The notes: generated by a model not told the origin, from the sequence alone. A stretch of DNA of 64,000 bases from Phycisphaerales bacterium (GCA_022360095.1 JAKSDK010001893.1:1-64000), one strand, 5' to 3'. Shown: positions 51,364 through 61,121, numbered from the stretch's first letter. A program made the numbers and translations.

Positions 51364-52869
51364 ATGAGTGAAATCCAGCCCCGAAAAACGGTGACCGAGT
51401 CGGAAGTCAGGCCGATCGTGGCCTATTCTTCCGATTCCGATGCGCCGCGCAAAGGTGGCGCATCGTCGGGGGGCGAACGTTCGAAGGAATCTCGCTGGCA
51501 AATCTTCGGCAGTTTCCTCCTCATGATGGCGGCGATTCAGCTGGTGATGGGTCCGAAGATTCGGTTATCACAATGGCAAGTGGAGGCGGATAGCAATGCG
51601 GCGGTTGCTGAGGGTGCGGCTTGGAAAAAAGGGCGGTTGGATTTACCGCCGGTTGTCAATGGCAGACTTAATTGGGATTACCCTGAGATCGTCGATAATC
51701 CGAGCCATGTGAAACATCGTCTGCATGATTCGGCGTTTCTTGAGGAGAACGGGAAGTATTACAACGTTTTTCCGCCGATGATGAGCATTCTGACGTTCAT
51801 GCTCTCGCCCGTGCATGAGCGCATTATGCCGGACGGCCGCATTGATATCTGGCTGCAAACGCCGTTTGTTCTGCTTGTGTTCTGGCCCTTGCCGATCGCA
51901 GGATTCATTGTGTTTCGAAGGCGCACCGGCGATTCTCTGTGGGCGGCGGTTCTCACGCTGGCATGGATGGGAGGATCGGCGGTCTTGCCGAATCTTCATG
52001 AGTGTCAGACGGGATACCTGGGGCAGATCAACCATGTGATTTCGCAAGTCGGATTGCTGATTCTGGCGGCGGACGTGCTTGGAAAACAGCGAATCTGGCC
52101 CGGGCTGATCGGTATTCTGATCTCGACCTACACGCGGCAGATCACCTTCCTGTACGGCCTGGTCTTGCTGTGGTTGGCCTGGCGCGGCGGCGGATTCCGG
52201 CGATTCGTGTTTTGTGGCGTCGGCTTGGCGGTCGTCGCGGCTCCTTTGTTGACGCTGAATTATTTGAAATTCGGCAATCCCCTGGATTTCGGGTATCGGC
52301 ATATTTACAAAGGGCGAGAGAAGGGCTACATGGGTGCACGCTGTCTGACTTATGGAATGTTCTCTCATAAGTTCATCTTGGGCGTGGAAGATGCCTACGC
52401 GAACAATCACGGCAATGCGTATTACATGCACATTGCCCCGCCGGAGATCGATTTGAAAAACAGTTCATTGATCGAAGTGAAGATCAGCGACAATAACCAG
52501 AATGGCACGAGCCTCTGGATTACGACGCCTTTGGCGTTTTGGGTGCTGATCGCCGCCGGTCGATGGTGGCGTGATCGGAACTGCCGGATTCTCATGTTAG
52601 GGACTTTGCCTGTGATGGTCGGTCTCTTATGCTATCACAGCCCCGGCTTCATGGAGCACGGTTACAACCGTTTTGCGTTGGATTTTCTCCCGCTGTGGCT
52701 GGTGGTGGTGGCGCCCTTTACTCGTGGCGGCTGGCGAACCTGGTTGTCCTTGGGATTTGCGGCCTGGAGTCTGTTGTATTTTCAGACGATCGTACCGGAT
52801 CAACCGGTGATACGTGATCGAATCAGTCAAGCGGTGGTTTTGTCGCAGGTGAGTCATGGCAAAGTTTGA
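51364..52869 (+). CDS. GT-C-like polytopic membrane protein inserted in the nuo cluster (paralogue 3)
   Basis: About 501 residues from the ATG at 51364 (MSEIQPRK, like the MSED starts of the two paralogues); the frame is open to a GTG at 51340. Motifs: LSQWQVEADSNAAVAEGAAWKKGRLDLPP, RLHDSAFLEENGKYYNVFPPMMSILT, SLWAAVLTLAWMGGSAVLPN, YTRQITFLYG, YMHIAPP, SLWITTP and YHSPGFMEHGYNRFALDFLPLWLVV. It carries a 50-residue charged N-terminal tail. Its last 14 bases overlap the start of nuoF, so the two are translated together, and co-expression with complex I is close to certain. Confidence 0.82.
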   Translation: MSEIQPRKTVTESEVRPIVAYSSDSDAPRKGGASSGGERSKESRWQIFGSFLLMMAAIQLVMGPKIRLSQWQVEADSNAAVAEGAAWKKGRLDLPPVVNGRLNWDYPEIVDNPSHVKHRLHDSAFLEENGKYYNVFPPMMSILTFMLSPVHERIMPDGRIDIWLQTPFVLLVFWPLPIAGFIVFRRRTGDSLWAAVLTLAWMGGSAVLPNLHECQTGYLGQINHVISQVGLLILAADVLGKQRIWPGLIGILISTYTRQITFLYGLVLLWLAWRGGGFRRFVFCGVGLAVVAAPLLTLNYLKFGNPLDFGYRHIYKGREKGYMGARCLTYGMFSHKFILGVEDAYANNHGNAYYMHIAPPEIDLKNSSLIEVKISDNNQNGTSLWITTPLAFWVLIAAGRWWRDRNCRILMLGTLPVMVGLLCYHSPGFMEHGYNRFALDFLPLWLVVVAPFTRGGWRTWLSLGFAAWSLLYFQTIVPDQPVIRDRISQAVVLSQVSHGKV

Positions 52870-54229
52870 GCCTGTCTTATTGAAGAACCTTGGCGTCGAG
52901 GGAAGCAGGACGCTGAAGGTGTACCGTTCGCGCGGCGGGTACGCTGCCGCGGAGAAAGTGATCAAGGAGATGACCCCGGATACCGTGATCGAGTCCGTCA
53001 AAGCGAGCGGATTACGCGGGCGGGGCGGGGCGGGATTTCCAGCGGGCATGAAGTGGTCGTTTCTTCCGCCGGAACGAAAAGTGACCTATTTCTGCATCAA
53101 TGCCGACGAATCGGAGCCGGGCACGTATTGCAACCGCGTGCTCATGGAGAATGATCCTCACCAGCTTCTAGAGGGGATTCTCATTGCCGGCTTTGCGACG
53201 AAGACCACCGTCGCTTATATTTATATGCGGGTCGAATTTCACGAGCAGTTCCACATTATGCAGACCGCGCTCGACGAGGCCTACAAAGCGGGACTGTTTG
53301 GAAAGAAGATCTTCGGCACCGACCTCTCCATGGAGTGTTACATTCATCGCGGAGCCGGCGCCTACGTGTGTGGTGAAGAGACGGGCTTGATTGAAAGCCT
53401 GGAGGGCAAGCGCGGCTGGCCGCGGATTAAACCGCCGTTTCCGGCGATCGAGGGCGTGTTTCAGAAGCCGACGGTGGTGAACAATGTGGAGACACTTTGC
53501 TGCCTGCCGCACATCTTTGAAAGAGGCGTGGATTGGTTCAAGTCGATCGGCACGGAGAACTCGACGGGGCCGAAGCTGTACACGATCAGCGGACCCGTGA
53601 AGCGGCCCTCATGTTTCGAGGCCCCGTTGGGGATCACATGTCGGGATTTGATCTTCGGTGATGACTTCGGCCAGGGCATGCTCGACGGCAGGAAGGTCAA
53701 AGGATGTATCCCCGGCGGCCTCAGCGTCGGCGTGCTCACTGAGGCGGAGCTGGATTGCAAGCTCGATTTTGACGACGTGCGGAACTATGGCCTGTTGGGG
53801 TTGGGGACGGCCGGGGCGATCGTTATTCCGGATGATGCGGATATCCGCCAGGTCCTGGCGAATATTGCCCGATTCTATTCGTCCGAAAGCTGCGGCCAGT
53901 GCACGCAATGTCGCGAGGGCACGAACTGGATGTACAAGATCGCGCTGCGAATTGCCCTGGGTGCGGGGCGTATTTCAGACCTCGACTTGATCGAGAACAT
54001 TACAAACAACATGGGGATGATGCCTGGCCTGAGCATCTGCGGGCTTCCGGACGGGGCTGCATTTCCGATCCGGACGATCGTGCAAAAGTTCCGTGGCGAG
54101 TTCGAAGATCACATTCGCCGCCAGGATCCAGGCTACACGAAGACCGTGTTGAAGCGATTGAATCCGGCGGTGTACGAGTTGCCGGTTCTGGGGCGCCGTC
54201 CGGAATCGCTGGTGGGGCAACCCGAGTAA
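52856..54229 (+). CDS. nuoF: NADH-quinone oxidoreductase subunit F
   Basis: About 457 residues. Binds NADH and FMN and one [4Fe-4S] cluster at the tip of complex I. GLRGRGGAGFPAGMKWSF and NADESEPGTYCNRVLMENDPHQLLEG form the NADH/FMN site; GAGAYVCGEETGLIESLEGKRGWPRIKPPFPA is a hallmark. Cluster ligands: SESCGQCTQCREG plus the later Cys in LSICGLPDGAAF. Its ATG overlaps the stop of paralogue 3 by 14 bases. Confidence 0.96.
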   Translation: MAKFEPVLLKNLGVEGSRTLKVYRSRGGYAAAEKVIKEMTPDTVIESVKASGLRGRGGAGFPAGMKWSFLPPERKVTYFCINADESEPGTYCNRVLMENDPHQLLEGILIAGFATKTTVAYIYMRVEFHEQFHIMQTALDEAYKAGLFGKKIFGTDLSMECYIHRGAGAYVCGEETGLIESLEGKRGWPRIKPPFPAIEGVFQKPTVVNNVETLCCLPHIFERGVDWFKSIGTENSTGPKLYTISGPVKRPSCFEAPLGITCRDLIFGDDFGQGMLDGRKVKGCIPGGLSVGVLTEAELDCKLDFDDVRNYGLLGLGTAGAIVIPDDADIRQVLANIARFYSSESCGQCTQCREGTNWMYKIALRIALGAGRISDLDLIENITNNMGMMPGLSICGLPDGAAFPIRTIVQKFRGEFEDHIRRQDPGYTKTVLKRLNPAVYELPVLGRRPESLVGQPE

Positions 54230-54360
54230 ACCTACGCATTTATCTGCTTTTGGATTCGCTTTTTAGTGTTAGGCCATTTAGAATACCATCCGAGTATGTG
54301 ATATTTTTCACGAACTCAGAGGACTCTTGGGTCGAGTAGGACCGTCGGTGGAGTAACGGA

Positions 54361-55980
54361 TTGGCGAAAATCATCGTTGACGGCCGTGAAATCGAATGCA
54401 GGGAACGGATTCCCGTCCTCTATGCAGCGCTGGAGGCCGGCTGGGATATCCCGCACTACTGCTATCATCCGGGTCTGGACGTGGTCGCTTCCTGTCGGCT
54501 CTGTCTGATGGAAATGAAGATGCCCCATCCCAAGACGAAGGAGATGGATTGGTCTCCGAAGTTGCTGCCCAGTTGCCAGACGCCGGTCAAGGACGGGATG
54601 GAAGTCCGGTTCAATTCTGATCGAGTTCGCGATAACCGGCGTGACTGCATGGAATATTACCTGCTCAACCATCCGCTGGATTGCCCGGTCTGCGATCAGG
54701 CGGGCGAGTGTTGGCTTCAGGACTACAGCCGGAAGTTCGGCGAAGCGACCAGTCAGATGGTCGAGGCCAAGAATGTCAATCCCAAGAAAGACGTCGGGAG
54801 CAAGACGCTTCTTTATCAGGATCGGTGCGTCATGTGTTCCCGGTGCGTACGGTTTTGTGATGAGATCGCAGGCACCGGTGAGCTCGGCATTGTCAATCGC
54901 GGCAGCAAATCCGAGATCGACGTTTTTCCCGGTGTTCCTTTAGAGAACGAATTGCAAGGCAACGTGGTCGATATCTGTCCCGTCGGGGCGTTGTTGGACA
55001 AGGATTTTTTGATGGACCAGCGGGTCTGGTTTCTCAAGAGTTCCGACAGCGTTTGTCCGGGGTGCTCGACGGGTTGCGCGATTCATGTGGACCACAACCG
55101 CGATCAGGTTTGGCGGCTTAAGCCTCGGTTCAATCCCGGCGTGAACGATTGGTGGATGTGCGACGAAGGCCGATTTGGCTGGAAGTACATTCATGATGAG
55201 CGCCGATTGGATCGACTGGTCGTACGACGCGGGGCGGAGATCGAGTACCCCGACTGGAGTGCGCTGGATGAGATCGCGCGAATCCGGTTTGGCACTGTGG
55301 TCAAAGATGACGGCGAGGAGAAAGTCGCCGGGGTGTTGTCGCCGTTTATGGCTTGCGAAGAGGCCTGGCTTCTGGCGCGATTCATTCGGGAGATCGCCCC
55401 CAAGGCGACGCTGGTGATGGGGCCCGTGCCGACCGAAGGGGAAGATAAGTTGTTTCCGCAAAACAACGGCGATTCGGCAAAGTTCACCATTCGCTCTGAA
55501 AAGTGCCCGAACCGGCGTGGAATCGAAATGATTCTTAAGAATGCGGGCGGCCCCTCGGTTTCATTCGAGGATTTTGTCAAGAAGGCCGGCCAGAGTGAGT
55601 TCGCGGCGGCCTGGGTTGTCGGCGGTTATCCGGGCGAGTGGGTGACGAAGGAGTTTGCGTCCTCGCTGGCCAAGGTCAAAATGGTCTTTGCTCAGGATCT
55701 GTTTTCAAGTCCGTTGACGGAAGCGGCGGAAGTGGTGATCCCGAGTTGCAGTTGGGCCGAACGGTCCGGTTGTTTTGTCAATCACGAAGGTAAGATACAG
55801 CCGTTCGAGGCGGCGATTGCGCCGCTGGAGGGTTGTCAGCGGGATGGTAATTACCTGTTTGCACTTTCGGGTGAGTCAGGATTGTACAATGCGTCGCGCG
55901 TGCGGGCGATGATGGCCGAGGTCATGCCGGAATTCGGCAAGTTGCATGTTCCGCCGTCGTTGCCGAAACATGCGCATTGA
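54361..55980 (+). CDS. nuoG: NADH-quinone oxidoreductase subunit G, short form
   Basis: About 539 residues with a TTG start at 54361 (GGAG eight bases upstream). The N-terminal [2Fe-2S] domain has CYHPGLDVVASCRLC and LPSCQTPV; then HPLDCPVCDQAGECWLQDY (His-Cys3 cluster), CVMCSRCVRFC and CPVGALLDK. CPGCSTGCAIHVDHNRDQVWRLKPR begins the molybdopterin-oxidoreductase-like part, which is much shorter than the roughly 900-residue E. coli protein. It ends near VMPEFGKLHVPPSLPKHAH. A 131-base gap before it is the largest inside the nuoF-N block. Confidence 0.95.
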   Translation: MAKIIVDGREIECRERIPVLYAALEAGWDIPHYCYHPGLDVVASCRLCLMEMKMPHPKTKEMDWSPKLLPSCQTPVKDGMEVRFNSDRVRDNRRDCMEYYLLNHPLDCPVCDQAGECWLQDYSRKFGEATSQMVEAKNVNPKKDVGSKTLLYQDRCVMCSRCVRFCDEIAGTGELGIVNRGSKSEIDVFPGVPLENELQGNVVDICPVGALLDKDFLMDQRVWFLKSSDSVCPGCSTGCAIHVDHNRDQVWRLKPRFNPGVNDWWMCDEGRFGWKYIHDERRLDRLVVRRGAEIEYPDWSALDEIARIRFGTVVKDDGEEKVAGVLSPFMACEEAWLLARFIREIAPKATLVMGPVPTEGEDKLFPQNNGDSAKFTIRSEKCPNRRGIEMILKNAGGPSVSFEDFVKKAGQSEFAAAWVVGGYPGEWVTKEFASSLAKVKMVFAQDLFSSPLTEAAEVVIPSCSWAERSGCFVNHEGKIQPFEAAIAPLEGCQRDGNYLFALSGESGLYNASRVRAMMAEVMPEFGKLHVPPSLPKHAH

Positions 55981-56002
55981 GGAAGATTGAACACGATTCA
56001 GA

Positions 56003-57262
56003 ATGGACTTCATCAAGGACACACTTGCCGATCAGTTCTGGTTCAGCATCATTCTCTCGCTGGCGATTTTCGGCGGAATCATGACGGCCGTCGCTTATTG
56101 CATCCTGCTCGAACGGAAGGTCTCCGCCTGGATACAAGATCGCTACGGTCCGAACCGTGTGGGGCCAAAAGGCCTGCTTCAACCGCTCGCCGACGGCGTC
56201 AAGCTCCTTTTCAAAGAGGACATCGTTCCCGGGCACATTGAAAAGACATTGTTTATTCTCGCGCCGTTTATCAGTTTCGTCGTGGCCTTAATCGGTTTCG
56301 CGGTGATTCCCTGGGGGGGCGCGTTTCGCTGGCCTTGGATGGCGGAGGACGCGGCACCTTTGTATTGCCAGGTGGCGACGATTGATATCGGCTTGCTTTA
56401 CATCCTCGCGGTGGCTTCCTTGGGTGTTTACGGCGTCGTTTTAGGAGGATGGGCGAGCAACAACAAATACGCTTTCTACGGCGGGATTCGGGCGGCGGCC
56501 CAGATGCTGTCTTATGAGATTCCCCTTGCGATGATGGTCCTCGTGGGGATTCTGACAACGCGGTCGCTCCGTTTGGAAGAGATGGTGACGGCTCAACTGG
56601 GCGTGGATTCGGCCGCGCCGATGGCGGCGCTGTTCGGGCTGAACGGGTTTGCTTGGACGCTGTTCTATCATCCGTTGGCCGCCGTCATTCTGTTCATCAC
56701 GGCCCTGGCCGAGGCGAATCGGGCGCCTTTCGATCTGGCTGAATGTGAGCAGGAACTCATCGGCGGTTTCCATACCGAATACAGCGGGATGAAATGGGCG
56801 CTTTTTTTCCTCGGCGAATACGCACACATGATCACGTCCAGTGCATTCATGATCGCGATCTTTTTCGGCGGTTATTGCGTGCCGGGCTGGACCTGGTTGA
56901 ACACGTCGGACTCTGTGCTGGCAATGCTGCTTCGCGGCGGCGTGTTCTCGTTCAAGATTCTCCTGTTCATCATGGCCTACATGGTCGTTCGGTGGACGTT
57001 GCCGAGGTTTCGGTTTGATCAGTTGATGCAATTGGCCTGGAAGTCGCTGGTTCCGATCGGCGGAGCACTTGTTCTACTTCAAGTCTGGATTCTGTATAAG
57101 GATCTGCCCCAGTGGGTTTCGATCGTCGGGAACGTGACGATTCTTGCCGTCGTGGCCTTGATCGGAGTCGTGGTTCAGAAACCGATCACGGGCCGGCAGC
57201 GAAGCCTGATCAAGAAAGAGCGGATCGTCCGAATGCGAGAGGCCTTGGTGCAGCGTGGTTAA
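56003..57262 (+). CDS. nuoH: NADH-quinone oxidoreductase subunit H
   Basis: About 419 residues. Membrane subunit that forms the base of the quinone channel. Hallmarks: YCILLERKVSAWIQDRYGPNRVGPKGLLQPLADGVKLLFKED near the N-terminus, AAAQMLSYEIPLAMMV, EANRAPFDLAECEQELIGGFHTEYSGMKWALFFLGEYAHM, and RWTLPRFRFDQLMQLAWKSLVPIG. Slightly longer than the usual 320-350 residues because of a longer loop before KYAFYGGIRAA and at the C-terminus. Eight-base overlap with nuoI. Confidence 0.96.
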   Translation: MDFIKDTLADQFWFSIILSLAIFGGIMTAVAYCILLERKVSAWIQDRYGPNRVGPKGLLQPLADGVKLLFKEDIVPGHIEKTLFILAPFISFVVALIGFAVIPWGGAFRWPWMAEDAAPLYCQVATIDIGLLYILAVASLGVYGVVLGGWASNNKYAFYGGIRAAAQMLSYEIPLAMMVLVGILTTRSLRLEEMVTAQLGVDSAAPMAALFGLNGFAWTLFYHPLAAVILFITALAEANRAPFDLAECEQELIGGFHTEYSGMKWALFFLGEYAHMITSSAFMIAIFFGGYCVPGWTWLNTSDSVLAMLLRGGVFSFKILLFIMAYMVVRWTLPRFRFDQLMQLAWKSLVPIGGALVLLQVWILYKDLPQWVSIVGNVTILAVVALIGVVVQKPITGRQRSLIKKERIVRMREALVQRG

Positions 57263-57827
57263 TGAGACGACACAATCAGCAGCGGGTCGAGCTTGGACGG
57301 AAACGGATGTCGTCTATGTCGATCAGCCCGAATTGACGATGTCGGAGCGTTTGTATCTGCCGCAGGTCTTCGGCGGCATGAAAACGACGCTTCGGCATAT
57401 GTTCAAGATGCGACTCCGCAAAGAGAAGGTCGTGCAGTATCCCGAGCAGAAGCGCCAGTTGCGAAAGGAAATCTATCGCGGTGTTCATCGATTGAATCGG
57501 GACGATCAGGGTCGCGTGGCCTGCGTGGCGTGTTTTATGTGCGAGACGGCCTGTCCGGCCCATTGCATTCATATCGAAGGCGTGGAATCGCCGTGGCCCG
57601 ATCGAGAGAAATATCCGATCAAGTTCGACATTGACGAGCTGCGGTGCATCTACTGTGGAATGTGCGAAGAGGCCTGTCCCGTGGATGCCATCGAACTGAC
57701 ACCGGAGTATCACCTGGTGGGCTCGTCGCGCGACGAGATGATCTTCGACAAGGAAAAACTGCTGATGGTTTACGATCGGACGAAGGATGAAAAGCCGCGA
57801 AAAAACCCGATGATCACGGGATACTGA
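57255..57827 (+). CDS. nuoI: NADH-quinone oxidoreductase subunit I
   Basis: About 190 residues, GTG start at 57255 overlapping the end of nuoH. Carries two [4Fe-4S] clusters: CVACFMCETACPAHCIHIEG and CIYCGMCEEACPVDAIELTPEY, in the usual order, which pass electrons toward the quinone site. The N-terminal RLYLPQVFGGMKTTLRHMFKMR is the helical anchor. Order H-I-J is conserved. Confidence 0.96.
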   Translation: MVNETTQSAAGRAWTETDVVYVDQPELTMSERLYLPQVFGGMKTTLRHMFKMRLRKEKVVQYPEQKRQLRKEIYRGVHRLNRDDQGRVACVACFMCETACPAHCIHIEGVESPWPDREKYPIKFDIDELRCIYCGMCEEACPVDAIELTPEYHLVGSSRDEMIFDKEKLLMVYDRTKDEKPRKNPMITGY

Positions 57828-57849
57828 CGACGGGACTTTTGGAGTTGGG

Positions 57850-58620
57850 ATGTTAAGCCAACAGTTGGTTTATTGGGCCTACGGCGTAGGGGGCTTCGGC
57901 GCCCTGTGTGTCTATTTCGGCTTGCCGAAGGAAGGGCGGCCGGAACGGCGCGGGCTCTTTGTCTTGCTGCTGGCTGTCACGCTGGGTGGCCTGGTTCTGC
58001 TGTTCGATCGGTTGTTAGGCGAGTCCGCCAATCGTTTTGTCTTTTCCATCCTGGCACTTCTGGGTGTCGGCGGCGCCGTCCGCGTCGTGACGCATCCCCG
58101 CCCGGTCTATTCCGCGTTGTACTTTATTCTCGTCGTGCTCAGCACCGCCGCGCTGATCATTTATGTGGGGGCTGAGTTTCTCGGTGTCGCCCTGGTGATC
58201 GTCTATGCCGGGGCGATCCTGGTGACCTACGTTTTCGTTATTATGCTCTCGCAGCAATCCACCGAGGCGACCGAAAGTCGGTTCGCTTCGGTCCTTGACT
58301 ATGACCGTAGCGCGCGCGAACCGGTGTGGGCTGTCTTGGCGGGCTTCATCCTGATGGCCACCGTCGCGGCGATTATCGTCAAGCGGGACTGGTCAGACTG
58401 GGACGAAGTGAGCGCGGCAGCCATGACGGAGAAGAACACCCTCGAACTAGGCAAGATGCTCATGACGGAGTTTGCCATCAGCGTCGAGTTGGCGGGGGTA
58501 TTGCTGATGGTCGCCATGATCGGTGCGATTGCCGTGGCGAAGAAACGAATCCCGCACGCAAGTGATGCGGTGGAATCACCCCCGAGGGGTGAAGTTGGTA
58601 AGACGGTCGACCCGTTTTAG
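57850..58620 (+). CDS. nuoJ: NADH-quinone oxidoreductase subunit J, long form
   Basis: About 256 residues, GGAG nine bases before the ATG. The standard NuoJ core is present: LLGVGGAVRVVTHPRPVYSALYFILVVLSTAALIIYVGAEFLGVALVIVYAGAILVTYVFVIMLSQQ, and TEFAISVELAGVLLMVAMIGAIAVAKKR. About 60 extra residues at the N-terminus contain an additional pair of hydrophobic segments. Most NuoJ proteins are 160-200 residues long, so this is an extended version. Confidence 0.94.
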   Translation: MLSQQLVYWAYGVGGFGALCVYFGLPKEGRPERRGLFVLLLAVTLGGLVLLFDRLLGESANRFVFSILALLGVGGAVRVVTHPRPVYSALYFILVVLSTAALIIYVGAEFLGVALVIVYAGAILVTYVFVIMLSQQSTEATESRFASVLDYDRSAREPVWAVLAGFILMATVAAIIVKRDWSDWDEVSAAAMTEKNTLELGKMLMTEFAISVELAGVLLMVAMIGAIAVAKKRIPHASDAVESPPRGEVGKTVDPF

Positions 58621-58697
58621 TTGATGACGATAAGAGGTTGATCGCCATCCGGTTTGCCGTTTGGCGGATACGGAATACGGACGAGTTAGGTTAATAG

Positions 58698-59000
58698 ATG
58701 GCACACCCGACGTCATTGATGATCATCGGCGCAATCCTGTTCGGCCTGGGGGCGACCGGTTTCCTGACGCGCCGGAACATGATTGTCATGTTTCTGTGTA
58801 CGGAAATCATGTTTCAGGGCGTGCTCGTCAATCTCGTCGGCATGGGAATGATGCATGGAAATCTGGAAGGACAGGTTCTTGGCATTTTTGTGCTCGTCAT
58901 CGCTGCGGTGGAGGCGGGTCTGGGACTGGCGATTGTCGTGATGATGTATCGGCGGCGCGGAACATTGGACGCCGAAAGCTGGCGCCAAATGCGCGGCTAG
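58698..59000 (+). CDS. nuoK: NADH-quinone oxidoreductase subunit K
   Basis: About 100 residues, the normal length, three membrane helices. LMIIGAILFGLGATGFLTRRNMIVMFLCTEIMFQGVLVNLVGMG has the conserved Glu (CTEIMFQ) of the proton channel; VLVIAAVEAGLGLAIVVMMYRRRGTLDAESW carries the second Glu. The ribosome site is weak. Confidence 0.95.
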   Translation: MAHPTSLMIIGAILFGLGATGFLTRRNMIVMFLCTEIMFQGVLVNLVGMGMMHGNLEGQVLGIFVLVIAAVEAGLGLAIVVMMYRRRGTLDAESWRQMRG

Positions 59001-59085
59001 TTGGCGCGTTCGCAATTTCTTTCCTTAGCCCAAGACGGAAGCCTCGGGTCTTAGGCAGAAGAAAAACGCTCGAGTTGGAAGACAG

Positions 59086-61071
59086 ATGGAGCTGAAGACA
59101 TTAGCGATTTGGATCCCGCTGTTGCCGCTGATCGGCGCGGCGCTGGTGGGATTGATCGGTCTGCGATGGTTGAAAGATCGTTCGCACTGGCTGGTCTTGA
59201 TCGGTGTCGGCCTTTCACTCGTCTTCGCATTGCTTCTCTTTCAGCAAGTTCGGCAGGACGCCGCGGATGTCGATCTGTCAGCGGCGTCAATCGTCCTTTA
59301 CGAGTGGATTGATGCCGGCGAGGGTTCGTGGCTAAACGTCAGTGTTCGCACCGATCCCTTGACCTGCGTCATGCTGTTCACGGTTCTTTCCGTGTCTTTG
59401 ATGGTCGTGGTCTACTCCGTCGGGTATATGCGCGATCACCACGGCCATGCCGAGCGAGGCTACGAACGATTCTTCGCTTTCCTCGGTCTGTTCGTCTTTT
59501 CGATGTGCATGTTGGTGTTGGCCGGGAATTTCTTGCTGCTCTACCTCGGTTGGGAATTGGTCGGGCTTTCCAGCTATTTGCTGATCGGTTTCTATTACGA
59601 AAAACCCTCCGCCGCCGCTGCCGCGAAGAAGGCCTTCCTCGTCAACCGTATCGGTGACTTCGGCTTCGGCCTCGGCATTTTCCTGATCTATCTTACGTTC
59701 GGCACGCTGGATTACGCCGCAGTGTTCAGTATGGTCGAAGCAGGCGCCGACGCAACCGGCGAAGTGCTGTCGACCGGTCGCATCACAACGATTGCGTTGT
59801 TGCTCTTTTGCGGTGCGATGGGTAAGAGCGCCCAATTGCCGCTACACGTCTGGTTGCCGGATGCCATGGAAGGGCCGACGCCGGTCAGTGCACTCATTCA
59901 TGCCGCGACCATGGTGACTGCGGGGGTCTATATGGTCGCGCGCTGCTGCGTCATCTTTGCTGCGTCGCCTGTGGCGATGTGGATCGTGGGCAGCATCGGA
60001 GCGGCCACGGCGTTGTTCGCCGCGACGATTGCGCTGACCCAGTTCGACATGAAACGCATCCTGGCTTATTCGACGCTGAGCCAGCTAGGCTACATGTTCC
60101 TCGGCTTGGGCGTCGGCGCGTTTGACTCGGCGATCTTCCATCTTTACACGCACGCGTTTTTCAAGGCGTGTCTGTTCCTCGGAGCCGGCAGCGTCATGCA
60201 CGCCATGGCGGGGGAAATCGATATCCGCCGTTTCAGCGGACTCAAGCGCGGCATGCCGATCACGTACTGGACTTTCTTGATCGCCGGTCTGGCCCTGGCG
60301 GGATTCCCATTGCTGTCCGCTTTTTGGAGCAAGGATGAAATCATACACGCAGCTCTGGCAGGCCCGATGTGGTGGTTGGGCTGGATCGGTTTGTTGACCG
60401 CCCTGCTGACGGCGTTCTATACCTTTCGCATGATCTTCGTCGCTTTCCACGGCGAGGAGCGATTGCCGAAGGGTGTGGAGCACGCACATGAGTCGGGCAG
60501 ATGGATGACGGTGCCGCTGATGGTGCTGGCCGTCGGCGCCGTTTTCGCCGGTTATGTCGGCGTGACGCTGTTCGAAACCAGCGGATTCCTCTGGTTATTT
60601 GAGCCCGAGGGAGCGTTCCATGAGTTTCTCGCGCCGGTGTTTGCGGAAGCTGTCGCGGCACCGGTGGCTCACGAGGCCGAGGCCCACGGATCGCATTGGT
60701 TGATGTGGCTGTCTGCCGGTTTGGCTGCTTTCGGAATCTATACGGCCTGGTTCTTCTATCGACGCCGACCCACGATTCCCATGGCGATCGCGCTCGCGTC
60801 GGGTTCCATCTATCGGTTGTTTTACAATAAGTATTATGTGGACGAGTTGTATGAGTTGGCGCTCGTTCGCCCGCTTCGACGGTTTGGTGACTTCTGTCAC
60901 GGAGTTGATCGTTTTGTGATCAACGGGATCTTATGGATCGTCGCCGGAGTCCCCAAGGCGATTGGTTTCGGTTTGAAGGGTTGGCAGCAGCAAGGAGCGC
61001 TTCAGGGCTATGCCCTGGGCATGCTGATCGGCCTGCTCGTGATCGTTTGGTGGGTGCTGACGAATGCGTGA
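59086..61071 (+). CDS. nuoL: NADH-quinone oxidoreductase subunit L
   Basis: About 661 residues. Antiporter-like proton-pumping subunit. Hallmarks: NFLLLYLGWELVGLSSYLLIGFYYEKPSAAAAAKKAFLVNRIGDFGFGLG, GKSAQLPLHVWLPDAMEGPTPVSALIHAATMVTAGVYMVAR (conserved Lys and His), FDMKRILAYSTLSQLGYMFLGLGVGAF, HAFFKACLFLGAGSVMHAM, and FPLLSAFWSKDEIIHAAL. The long C-terminal lateral helix region ends at LLVIVWWVLTNA. Confidence 0.96.
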   Translation: MELKTLAIWIPLLPLIGAALVGLIGLRWLKDRSHWLVLIGVGLSLVFALLLFQQVRQDAADVDLSAASIVLYEWIDAGEGSWLNVSVRTDPLTCVMLFTVLSVSLMVVVYSVGYMRDHHGHAERGYERFFAFLGLFVFSMCMLVLAGNFLLLYLGWELVGLSSYLLIGFYYEKPSAAAAAKKAFLVNRIGDFGFGLGIFLIYLTFGTLDYAAVFSMVEAGADATGEVLSTGRITTIALLLFCGAMGKSAQLPLHVWLPDAMEGPTPVSALIHAATMVTAGVYMVARCCVIFAASPVAMWIVGSIGAATALFAATIALTQFDMKRILAYSTLSQLGYMFLGLGVGAFDSAIFHLYTHAFFKACLFLGAGSVMHAMAGEIDIRRFSGLKRGMPITYWTFLIAGLALAGFPLLSAFWSKDEIIHAALAGPMWWLGWIGLLTALLTAFYTFRMIFVAFHGEERLPKGVEHAHESGRWMTVPLMVLAVGAVFAGYVGVTLFETSGFLWLFEPEGAFHEFLAPVFAEAVAAPVAHEAEAHGSHWLMWLSAGLAAFGIYTAWFFYRRRPTIPMAIALASGSIYRLFYNKYYVDELYELALVRPLRRFGDFCHGVDRFVINGILWIVAGVPKAIGFGLKGWQQQGALQGYALGMLIGLLVIVWWVLTNA

Positions 61072-61121
61072 GTTTGAGCGAGCCGGCTTCTGTGAAGCCG
61101 GTCTTAATTAGAGACCTGTTG

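Noticed and set aside
61083..61101. CCGGCTTC/GAAGCCGG hairpin between nuoL and nuoM as a terminator
   Set aside because: Three-base loop and no T tract, inside a tight operon; at most an mRNA-stability element.
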